NCBI RefSeq assembly: GCF_019083965.1
Contig: NZ_JAHRCY010000031.1
Span: 1 to 64,000 of the forward strand
Direction of reading: 5' to 3'
Source: Catellatospora tritici
Lineage (GTDB): Bacteria > Actinomycetota > Actinomycetes > Mycobacteriales > Micromonosporaceae
Length of the DNA: 64,000 bases
The notes under the pieces were generated by a model, which worked only from the letters and a program-made list of their open reading frames with translations, ran no database searches and was not told where the DNA came from. Positions 50,217 to 57,475 of this stretch are shown piece by piece. Position numbers and translations under genes: made by a program. Position 1 is the first letter of the stretch. Every line of letters starts with the position of its first letter.

Positions 50217-51916
50217 GCGTCGTCAGTCGCGAGCGCTACGCCGCGCTCTACGGCCCCACCACCGGCGACCGGATCCGGCTGGCCGACACCAACCTCCTGA
50301 TCGAGGTCGAGGCCGACCACTGCGCGGGCGGCGATGAGGTCGTCTTCGGCGGCGGCAAGGTGATCCGCGAGTCGATGGGCCAGTCCCGGGCCACCCGCGC
50401 CCAGGGCGCCCTGGACACCGTCATCACCGGCGCGGTGGTGCTGGACCACTGGGGCATCGTCAAGGCCGACATCGGCATCCGTGACGGCCGGATCGTCGCC
50501 ATCGGCAAGGCGGGCAACCCCGACACCATGCCAGGCGTGCACCCGGAGCTGGTCATCGGCCCGGCCACCGAGGTCATCGCGGGCAACGGGAAGATCCTCA
50601 CCGCGGGCGCGGTCGACACGCACGTGCACTTCATCTGCCCACAACTGGTGGCCGAGGCCCTGGCGGGCGGGGTGACCACACTGGTCGGCGGGGGCACCGG
50701 ACCGGCCGAGGGCACCAAGGCCACCACCGTCACCGCCAACGCCTGGCACCTGGCCCGCATGCACGAGGCCCTGGACACGTTCCCGGTGAACGTGCTGCTG
50801 CTGGGCAAGGGCAACACCGTCTCCGAGGAGGCGATGTGGGAGCAGTTGCGGGCCGGGGCGGGCGGGTTCAAGCTGCACGAGGACTGGGGCACCACCCCGG
50901 CGGCGATCGACGCGTGCCTACGGGTGGCCGACGCGTCCGGGGTGCAGGTGTCGATCCACACCGACACGCTGAACGAGGCCGGGTTCGTGCAGGACACCCT
51001 GGCGGCGATCAACGGGCGGGCGATCCACTCGTACCACACCGAGGGGGCCGGGGGCGGGCACGCGCCCGACATCATCACGGTGGCGAGCCTGCCCCATGTG
51101 CTGCCGTCGTCGACCAACCCGACCCGGCCGTACACTCGCAACACCCTGGCCGAGCACCTGGACATGCTGATGGTGTGCCACCACCTGAACGCGGCGGTGC
51201 CCGAGGATCTGGCGTTCGCGGAGAGCCGGATCCGGCCGTCCACGATGGCCGCCGAGGACCTGCTGCACGACCTCGGCGCGATCTCGATCATCGGGTCGGA
51301 CTCGCAGGCGATGGGCCGCATCGGCGAGGTCGTCATGCGGACCTGGCAGACCGCGCACGTGATGAAGGCCCGGGTCGGGGCGCTGCCCGGCGACGGCGCC
51401 GCCGACAATGCCCGCGCCAAGCGGTACGTCGCGAAGTACACCATCTGCGCGGCGATGGCCAACGGGCTGGAGGCCGAGATCGGGTCGGTGGAGCCGGGCA
51501 AGCTGGCCGACCTGGTGCTGTGGGACCCGGCGTTCTTCGGCGTACGGCCGCACGCCGTCATCAAGGGCGGCCTGATCGCGTGGGCGCAGATGGGCGACGC
51601 CAACGCGTCCATCCCCACCCCGCAGCCGATCCTGCCCCGCCCCATGTTCGGCGCGTACGGCGTGGCCGCCGCCAAGACCAGCGTCGCGTTCGTCGCCCCG
51701 GCGGCGATCGAGGCCGGGCTGGAGCTGGACATCCGGCGCCGCATGGTGCCGGTTGGGGACGTGCGCTCACGTACCAAGGCCGACCTGCCGCACAACGGCG
51801 CCATGCCGCACATCACCGTCGACGCGGACACGTTCACCGTCCGGGTCGACGGGCAGGTGGTCGAGCCCGACCCGCCCACCGAACTGCCCATGGCCCAGCG
51901 GTACTTCCTGTTCTGA
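50213..51916 (+). CDS. ureC: Urease alpha (catalytic) subunit
   Basis: The 567-residue nickel enzyme hydrolyses urea to ammonia and carbamate. All catalytic signatures are present: AGAVDTHVHF (nickel histidines), GGFKLHEDWG with Lys220 as the carbamylated nickel ligand, SIHTDTLNE, the mobile-flap MVCHHLN with Cys and His, and SDSQAMGR with the nickel aspartate. Length is standard. It starts at GTG 50213 behind GGGAG. Confidence 0.98.
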   Translation: MSVVSRERYAALYGPTTGDRIRLADTNLLIEVEADHCAGGDEVVFGGGKVIRESMGQSRATRAQGALDTVITGAVVLDHWGIVKADIGIRDGRIVAIGKAGNPDTMPGVHPELVIGPATEVIAGNGKILTAGAVDTHVHFICPQLVAEALAGGVTTLVGGGTGPAEGTKATTVTANAWHLARMHEALDTFPVNVLLLGKGNTVSEEAMWEQLRAGAGGFKLHEDWGTTPAAIDACLRVADASGVQVSIHTDTLNEAGFVQDTLAAINGRAIHSYHTEGAGGGHAPDIITVASLPHVLPSSTNPTRPYTRNTLAEHLDMLMVCHHLNAAVPEDLAFAESRIRPSTMAAEDLLHDLGAISIIGSDSQAMGRIGEVVMRTWQTAHVMKARVGALPGDGAADNARAKRYVAKYTICAAMANGLEAEIGSVEPGKLADLVLWDPAFFGVRPHAVIKGGLIAWAQMGDANASIPTPQPILPRPMFGAYGVAAAKTSVAFVAPAAIEAGLELDIRRRMVPVGDVRSRTKADLPHNGAMPHITVDADTFTVRVDGQVVEPDPPTELPMAQRYFLF

Positions 51917-51918
51917 CC

Positions 51919-52638
51919 ATGGACACCGCGTACCTGCTGCTGTCCGACGGGCGGTTCCCGAGCGGCGGTCACGCCCACTCCAGCGGGCTGGAGGCGGCGG
52001 TGGCCGCCGGTCGGGTGACCGACCTGGCCGGGGTGACCGCGTTCCTGCGCGGCCGCCTGCACACGGCCGGGCCGGTCACCGCCGCCTTCGCCGCCGCCGC
52101 CCACCACGCCGCCCGCTCGCCCTCCGGGAGGTTGGGAAGGGGCCCTTCCACATCAGATAACGATAAGAAGGTGCCCTTCCTTACTCAGTTGGATGGGGAG
52201 TTGGAGGCGCGGACGGTGTCGCCGGCGCTGCGGCTGGCGAGCCGACGGCAGGGCCGGGCGCTGCTGCGCGCCGGTCGGGCGACGTGGCCGTCGGAGCTCT
52301 ACGCCGCCCTGCCGTCGCATCCGGACGGACCGCATCAGGCGATCATGCTGGGCGTGGTGGCGGCCGCGGCGGGGCTCAGCGCCGAGCAGGCGGCGCAGAT
52401 CGCGGTGTTCCAGGTGGTCACCGGCCCGGCCAGCGCGGCGGTGCGGCTGCTGGGGCTCGACCCGTACCAGGTGCAGCGGCAGTTGGCGCTGCTCGCACCC
52501 GACTGCGACGCCGTCGCGACGGCCGCCGCCGCGCTGGCGCACAAACCGCCCGCCGAACTTCCGTCGCACAGCGCCCCGCTGGCCGACATCTCCGCCGAAC
52601 TGCACGCCACCTGGGAGGTGCGTCTCTTTGCGAGTTGA
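51919..52638 (+). CDS. ureF: Urease accessory protein UreF
   Basis: The 239-residue helical protein starts MDTAYLLLSDGRFPSGGHAHS and contains GVVAAAAGLSAEQAAQIAVFQVVTG in two parts, typical of UreF, a scaffold for nickel insertion with UreD and UreG. About residues 70-92 (GRLGRGPSTSDNDKKVPFL) are unusual: the DNA there is a palindromic repeat of lower GC, apparently inserted in frame in a surface loop. The reading frame stays intact, so function may be retained. Confidence 0.93.
   Translation: MDTAYLLLSDGRFPSGGHAHSSGLEAAVAAGRVTDLAGVTAFLRGRLHTAGPVTAAFAAAAHHAARSPSGRLGRGPSTSDNDKKVPFLTQLDGELEARTVSPALRLASRRQGRALLRAGRATWPSELYAALPSHPDGPHQAIMLGVVAAAAGLSAEQAAQIAVFQVVTGPASAAVRLLGLDPYQVQRQLALLAPDCDAVATAAAALAHKPPAELPSHSAPLADISAELHATWEVRLFAS
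52118..52190 (+). repeat. Palindromic repeat inserted in ureF
   Basis: Within ureF, GGAAGGG-G-CCCTTCC (52135-52149, perfect 7-bp arms) is followed 15 bp later by a related imperfect palindrome AAGAAGG-TG-CCCTTCCTT (52165-52182). Between them lies AT-rich sequence (acatcagataacgat). Composition and palindromes differ sharply from the surrounding gene. I recall similar GAAGGGGCCCTTC elements as dispersed repeats in Micromonosporaceae, but no second copy lies in this window. Confidence 0.65.
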
Positions 52639-53338
52639 CCACGACGAGACCGTTCCGCACACCCACCCCGAACCCGGGGTCGACCCGCACCCGCCGCTGC
52701 CCGTGCTCGACCGCGCGGTGCGCGTCGGCATCGGCGGGCCGGTCGGGTCGGGCAAGACAGCGCTGGTCGCGGCGCTGTGCCGGGCGCTGTCGACCGAGCT
52801 GCGGCTGGCGGTCGTCACCAACGACATCTACACCACCGAGGACGCCGACTTCCTCAAGCGGGCCGGGGTGCTCGACCCGGAGCGGATCATGGCGGTGGAG
52901 ACCGGCTGCTGCCCGCACACCGCCATCCGGGACGACATCTCCGCCAACCTCGACGCGGTCGAGGAACTGGAGCAGCGGCTGGGCCCGCTGGACCTGGTGC
53001 TGGTCGAGAGCGGCGGCGACAACCTCACCGCCACCTTCAGCAAGGGCCTGATCGACCAGCAGATCTTCGTGGTGGACGTGGCCGGGGGCGACAAGGTGCC
53101 GCGCAAGGGCGGGCCCGGGGTGACCACCTCCGACCTGCTGGTCATCAACAAGACGGACCTGGCGCCGCTGGTCGGGGCCGATCTGTCGGTGATGGACCGC
53201 GACGCCCGTGCCCGTCGCGGCGACCTGCCGACGATCTTCCTGTCGATCTCGCAGGACAAGCTGGCCACACCGGTCGCCGACTGGGTACGCCACCTGGTCG
53301 CGCACAGCCGTGGCCACGACCACGCCCTGGCGCACTGA
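52628..53338 (+). CDS. ureG: Urease accessory GTPase UreG
   Basis: The 236-residue SIMIBI-class GTPase has the P-loop GGPVGSGKTALVAAL, the nickel site ETGCCPHTAIRDD (C-P-H), LVESGGDNLTATFSKGL and the base-recognition NKTDLAPLV. The only reasonable start is a TTG at 52628 with GGGAGG about 11 nt upstream, overlapping the end of ureF. The N-terminus is His-rich (HDETVPHTHPEPGVDPH), which may store nickel in place of the absent UreE. Confidence 0.94.
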   Translation: MRVDHDETVPHTHPEPGVDPHPPLPVLDRAVRVGIGGPVGSGKTALVAALCRALSTELRLAVVTNDIYTTEDADFLKRAGVLDPERIMAVETGCCPHTAIRDDISANLDAVEELEQRLGPLDLVLVESGGDNLTATFSKGLIDQQIFVVDVAGGDKVPRKGGPGVTTSDLLVINKTDLAPLVGADLSVMDRDARARRGDLPTIFLSISQDKLATPVADWVRHLVAHSRGHDHALAH

Positions 53339-53350
53339 GGTGGTGCGCTG

Positions 53351-54070
53351 ATGCGGGCACTGGCCCGGGTGACCGCTGTGGCCGACAGCCGCGGCGGCAC
53401 CCGGCTCGCGCAGGTACGCGGTGAGCCGCCGCTGATCCTGCGGCACACCCCCGCCCCGACCGGCCCCGCCGTGGTGCACCTGGTCGGGGCGGCGGCCGGA
53501 CCGCTGGCCGGTGACGACCTGCGGCTGGAGGTCGAGGTCGGCCCGGGGGCCGCGCTGCGGCTGCACAGCGTGGCCGCATCGGTCGCGCTGCCGTCACGCG
53601 TCACCGCCGCGTCCCGGTTGACGGTCACGGTGACCGTCGCCGCCGGGGGCAGCCTCGACTGGCTGCCCGAGCAGCTCGTGGCGGCACGTGGCTGCAACCA
53701 CGTGTCGGCGTCGACGGTCGAGCTGGCCGAGGGCGCGCGCCTGGTGTGGCGGGAGGAACTCGTCTGCGGGCGGCACGACGAGGCACCCGGCGACGCGGTG
53801 ATCGAGACGTCGGTGACGTACGCGGGGCGGCCGCTGCTGCGCCAGTCCATGGCCATCGGTCCCGCCTCGATCGGCTGGGACGGACCGGCGGTGCTCGGCG
53901 GCGCCAAGGCCACCGGCTCGCTGCTGCGGGTGGCGCCGGACGAGCCGATGCCCGCGGCCCGGACCGTCGGCCCGACCGCGGTGCTGGTGCCGCTGGCGAC
54001 CGGACCGGCGAGCCTGGTCACCGCAACCGCACCCGACGCACACACGCTGCGCGCCTACCTCGGCGGCTAG
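53351..54070 (+). CDS. ureD: Urease accessory protein UreD/UreH
   Basis: The 239-residue beta-rich protein shows the UreD pattern: LRHTPAPTGPAVVHLVGAA, GDDLRLEVEVGPGAALRL, LDWLPEQLVAARGCNH and WREELVCGRH. It binds apo-urease and recruits UreF and UreG for nickel insertion. It is the last gene of the operon, 12 bp after ureG. No ureE is present, as is common in actinomycetes. Confidence 0.93.
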   Translation: MRALARVTAVADSRGGTRLAQVRGEPPLILRHTPAPTGPAVVHLVGAAAGPLAGDDLRLEVEVGPGAALRLHSVAASVALPSRVTAASRLTVTVTVAAGGSLDWLPEQLVAARGCNHVSASTVELAEGARLVWREELVCGRHDEAPGDAVIETSVTYAGRPLLRQSMAIGPASIGWDGPAVLGGAKATGSLLRVAPDEPMPAARTVGPTAVLVPLATGPASLVTATAPDAHTLRAYLGG

Positions 54071-54115
54071 CCGGCCGTCCCGCGCCGACCCTGACCGCGG
54101 CGGCATCGGGCCGGA

Positions 54116-54140
54116 CGGTCCGGTGTGGTCGACCGGACCG
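54116..54140 (+). terminator. Terminator of the urease operon
   Basis: A perfect 9-bp stem (54116-54124 with 54132-54140) with a 7-nt loop lies 46 bp after ureD, before the MoxR cassette. Confidence 0.5.
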
Positions 54141-54258
54141 CCCAGCGACCAGTGGCTCGACCGGAGGTGGTGGTCGTGCCGGGCGGGAGGCCGCCGCCCG
54201 TCGGCTCCGGTCGGTGCCGGTGCCGCATCGCGCAGCGGAGATCCGATGATCGATTCCC

Positions 54259-54264
54259 TATACT
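54259..54264 (+). promoter_or_regulatory. Leaderless promoter of the MoxR cassette (-10 TATACT)
   Basis: TATACT ends 6 nt before the GTG start at 54271, so the transcript should begin at or next to the start codon. No Shine-Dalgarno sequence is present, in agreement. A clear -35 was not found. Confidence 0.6.
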
Positions 54265-54270
54265 CCCCCG

Positions 54271-55410
54271 GTGACCCTCACCCCCGCTGAGCAGGTTTCC
54301 GACGACGCGCAGGCAGTCCGGGCCGCCATCACGGCCGCCCGGTCGTCGCTGGTGGAGCGCGAGCTGATCGCCGAGGTCGTGGCGCTGTGCGCGGTCGCCG
54401 GTGAACACCTGCTCGTCGTCGGCCCGCCCGGCACCGCCAAGTCGGCCGCCGTCCGCGCCGCCGCGACCCAATTGGGCGGGGCGTACTTCGAGTACCTGAT
54501 CGGCCGGTTCACCGAACCGAACGAGATCTTTGGCCCGGTCGACCTGCGGCGACTGCGCGACGGCGTGATGGCGTACGAGACCGCGGGCATGCTGCCCACG
54601 GCCGAGATCGCGTTCCTCGACGAGGTGTTCACGGGCTCCACCGCGATCCTCAACACGCTGCTGGGCCTGCTGAACGAGCGGGTGTTCCGCCGGGGCGCGA
54701 CCGAGGTGGCCAGCCCGTTGCGGGTGTGCGTGGGCGCCGCCAACACCCTGCCCGACGACCCGGCACTGCTCGCCTTCGCCGACCGGTTCCTGGCCCGCCT
54801 GTACGTACGCCCGGTCTCCGACGCCGGGTTGGAGGAGCTGCTCGAACGCGGCTGGGGCGGCTCCGACGCACCGCTCGGCCCCGGGGTGATGGCCGCGGTC
54901 GACCGGCTCGCCTCGGCAGCGCGCCGGTGCGAGCTCGGCCCGGTGCGGCCGCTGCTGGCCACCGCGCTGCGCCGCCTGCGTGAGGCGGGCATCGGGTTGA
55001 GCGACCGGCGCGCGGTGCGCGTCCAGCGCCTGGTCGCGGCCGCGGCGGTGCTCGATGGGCGGCAGGCGGCCGGTCCGGCCGAGCTGTGGGTGCTGCCGCT
55101 GGCCGCGCCGACCGAGCAGGATCAGGAGCGGGCCCGGCAGGTGCTCGCCGACCTGCTGGCGTCCTCGGTCAGCGGCACGCTCGGGCACGCGGCGGAGGAG
55201 TACTCGCGCGGCCCGCTGGCCCGCGCAGAGCGGCTGGCCGCCGCCGGACGGCGCCTGCTGGTGCAGCTGGACGGGGCCGCGCCGACGCGCGACGACCGGC
55301 TGCGGTTGGAGGCGACGCTACGCGAGATCGACGCCGGGTTTGCCGCCGACGACCTGCCTGAGCAGCTGCGAGACGTACGCGGACGGCTCGTCGACCTGGT
55401 CGCGCCGTGA
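54271..55410 (+). CDS. MoxR family AAA+ ATPase
   Basis: The 379-residue AAA+ protein has Walker A GPPGTAKSA (residues 51-59), Walker B IAFLDEVF (Asp117, Glu118), sensor 1 in VCVGAANTLPDD, and a lid domain with RRALRRLREAG-like helices. The C-terminal extension (about 290-379) is helical. MoxR ATPases act as chaperones for vWA-domain partners; here the partners are the next three genes, each joined by a 4-bp overlap. The gene starts at GTG 54271. Confidence 0.92.
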   Translation: MTLTPAEQVSDDAQAVRAAITAARSSLVERELIAEVVALCAVAGEHLLVVGPPGTAKSAAVRAAATQLGGAYFEYLIGRFTEPNEIFGPVDLRRLRDGVMAYETAGMLPTAEIAFLDEVFTGSTAILNTLLGLLNERVFRRGATEVASPLRVCVGAANTLPDDPALLAFADRFLARLYVRPVSDAGLEELLERGWGGSDAPLGPGVMAAVDRLASAARRCELGPVRPLLATALRRLREAGIGLSDRRAVRVQRLVAAAAVLDGRQAAGPAELWVLPLAAPTEQDQERARQVLADLLASSVSGTLGHAAEEYSRGPLARAERLAAAGRRLLVQLDGAAPTRDDRLRLEATLREIDAGFAADDLPEQLRDVRGRLVDLVAP

Positions 55411-55814
55411 CCGTCGGCCTGGCCGTGACGGCGTGGCTGCCCCGGGAGCCGCCGCTGGTGCCGGCGGCCGTGCTGGCCACCGGGTCGGCGGTCGCGGGGT
55501 TGGCCGCGCGGGTGCAAGAGCATCCGGCCGCGGCGAGGCTGCGTGCCGGTGCCGGTGCCGGTTGGCTGCTGGTCCTCGGCGATCAGGGCGACCTGCCGTG
55601 GGCACCGCAGGTGCGCTACCTGGGCTGGGAGTCAGGGGTGCTGCTGCCGACGATGCTGCGGCCCGACGTGCCGCCCGAGCTGGCGGCCCGGGAGGCGCGC
55701 CGCCGCTGCCGCGAGGATCTGGTGGTGCTGCTGCCCGAAGCGCTGCTGGCCGGACCACTGCCGCGCGGGCCGGTGGACCTGGCGCGGCTGCGCGCGCTGG
55801 AGACGGCCCGGTGA
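55407..55814 (+). CDS. bpX5-like subunit of a MoxR-vWA-propeller ternary system
   Basis: The 135-residue protein starts at a GTG overlapping the MoxR stop (GTGA). It has the pattern LVVTAWLPREPPLVPAA-like start (LAVTAWLPREPPLVPAAVLA), GWLLVLGDQGDLPWAPQVRYLGW and LLPTMLRPDVPPELA. This resembles the bpX5 domain found between MoxR and vWA/propeller proteins in predicted ternary systems. The assignment is by recollection of the family pattern and operon order. Confidence 0.68.
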   Translation: MTVGLAVTAWLPREPPLVPAAVLATGSAVAGLAARVQEHPAAARLRAGAGAGWLLVLGDQGDLPWAPQVRYLGWESGVLLPTMLRPDVPPELAAREARRRCREDLVVLLPEALLAGPLPRGPVDLARLRALETAR

Positions 55815-57475
55815 CCGGCCTGCCCGCCGCGCTGGCACCGTGGTCGGAGCAGCTGTCGGTGCTGTATGCGGACGTGGCGGTGGCGCTGGGCCCATGGGTC
55901 CGCCGGATCACCGGGCTGATCGCCGCTGACGATCTCGCCGGGGCTGACAGTGGCGAGCCCGACGGGTACGACGGCCTGTCCACGCGCGGGCACCCGGACC
56001 GAATGCTCGCCTCCGAGTGGCTGCTCGCCACGGAGCTGCCCGAGGAGTTCCTGCGCCGCGCGGTGACCGGGGAACTGACATACCTGGCCCAGGCCGCCCG
56101 GCAGCCCGCACCGTCGGGCAGCGTGGTGGCGGTCGTCGACTGTGGACCCCGGCTGTGGGGCGCGCCGCGCCTGGCGCAGTTGGCGACGCTGCTGGTGCTG
56201 CACCGGCGCGCGACCGAACAGGGTGCGGCGTTCGAGCTGCGCGTGCTGCGCCCGGATGGGGCCGCGACGTTCGGCGGCCCGCTCGACCAGGTGGTGCGCG
56301 CCTTGGTCAAGGCGCGTGAGCATCAGCTCCCGGACCCGGCCCGGGTGCGGGCGCTGTTGGCCGACCTGCCGGAGCAGACCTGGCTGCTGACCGCGCCCGG
56401 CGCGACGGCCGAGGTCGGCCATCGACGCACGGTGACGTACGAGGAGGGCACCTGGACCGACTCGGGCGTCGCCGACGTGCGGGTCGGCTACGCCGGGCGC
56501 CGGTTCGCCCTGGCCCTTCCCACGCCGGAGCTGGCGGTCCGGGTGCTGCGCGGCAAGGGTTTCGCCACCCCGCGCCAGGTTGGGCCCGCGGCGGCGACCA
56601 CGAAGACCGACCGTGCTCCGTTGCGTCTGCCGGTGTTCCCCGACACCGGCAGCACGCTGCTCGCACGGGGCGGCGACGACCGCACGATCGTGGCGGCGCC
56701 GGTGCTGGACGGACGGATGCGCCAGCATCGGTTCACCGGTCCGGTGGTGACCGCGTGGCGGCAGGGCCGCCGGGTGCTGGCGCTGGTGCACAGCCGGGAC
56801 GGCCGCCTGTGCCTGGAGATCGCGGGAAAGCCGCTGCCGGAGCTGACCGCCGCTCGGTGGTCGACCGACGGCCTGCCGTGCGATCCGGACGGTCCGCTGA
56901 CACCGGTGTATGTCCACGAGCACGCCGTGTTCGCCGAGTTCGTCGCGGGCCGAGCGGGTTTCCCGCACCATCCGGGCGGCGACCGAAGCTGGCGGCGGTT
57001 GACGGCCGCGGGTGCCGTGGAGCCGACCGACATCGTCGCGGCACGCTCACGGCCCGGCGTCGCCCCGTTGTTCGCCCGGCGGGTCGGCGAGCGCCTGCGC
57101 ATCGACGGCCGACCGGAGCTCACCTCCCCGGCGATCCTGGCACCGGACGAAGCGGGGGCGTTCGCCTGGACCTACGACGGGGGCGTGCGCTGGCAGACCT
57201 TCGGCGGACACGAGTTCGGGTCGGTCGGCGGCGACGTGCTGGGCGTGACCCTGATCCGCGGTGAGCTGTCGGCCGTCGCGCTGTCGTCCGGCGGTCACAT
57301 CGTGCGGCAGGTGACCGAACGCGCCACCCGTACACTGACGCGCTGGTCCTTCGGCGGGCCCCGGCCCTCGCTGCACCCCAGCCGTCCCTGGCTCGCGGTC
57401 ACCCGGCCGGACGGCACCGTCGCCGTGGCCGACCTGGACACCGACCGGGTCCTGCGGGAATGGCGGCTGTCGTGA
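55811..57475 (+). CDS. Degenerate vWA / beta-propeller protein of the MoxR system
   Basis: The 554-residue protein starts at GTG 55811 (GTGA overlap). The first third contains a vWA-like fold: VVAVVDCGPRLWG followed by APRLAQLATLLVLHRRA, where the metal site DxSxS has decayed to DCGPR, and a later WLLTAPG strand. The rest (about residues 270-554) is repetitive beta sequence with GGHIVRQ, RPWLAVTRPDGTVAVADLD and similar blades, a propeller. It should be the client or adaptor of the MoxR ATPase. No signal peptide or membrane segment is seen. Confidence 0.75.
   Translation: MTGLPAALAPWSEQLSVLYADVAVALGPWVRRITGLIAADDLAGADSGEPDGYDGLSTRGHPDRMLASEWLLATELPEEFLRRAVTGELTYLAQAARQPAPSGSVVAVVDCGPRLWGAPRLAQLATLLVLHRRATEQGAAFELRVLRPDGAATFGGPLDQVVRALVKAREHQLPDPARVRALLADLPEQTWLLTAPGATAEVGHRRTVTYEEGTWTDSGVADVRVGYAGRRFALALPTPELAVRVLRGKGFATPRQVGPAAATTKTDRAPLRLPVFPDTGSTLLARGGDDRTIVAAPVLDGRMRQHRFTGPVVTAWRQGRRVLALVHSRDGRLCLEIAGKPLPELTAARWSTDGLPCDPDGPLTPVYVHEHAVFAEFVAGRAGFPHHPGGDRSWRRLTAAGAVEPTDIVAARSRPGVAPLFARRVGERLRIDGRPELTSPAILAPDEAGAFAWTYDGGVRWQTFGGHEFGSVGGDVLGVTLIRGELSAVALSSGGHIVRQVTERATRTLTRWSFGGPRPSLHPSRPWLAVTRPDGTVAVADLDTDRVLREWRLS

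Noticed and set aside
52135..52182. CRISPR-like or terminator element in ureF
   Set aside because: Only two related palindromes without regular spacers are present, and the frame continues through, so it is treated as a dispersed repeat insertion.
55811..56300. Functional metal-binding vWA domain in the MoxR cassette
   Set aside because: The MIDAS motif DxSxS is replaced by DCGPR, so metal-dependent binding is unlikely; the domain is described as degenerate.
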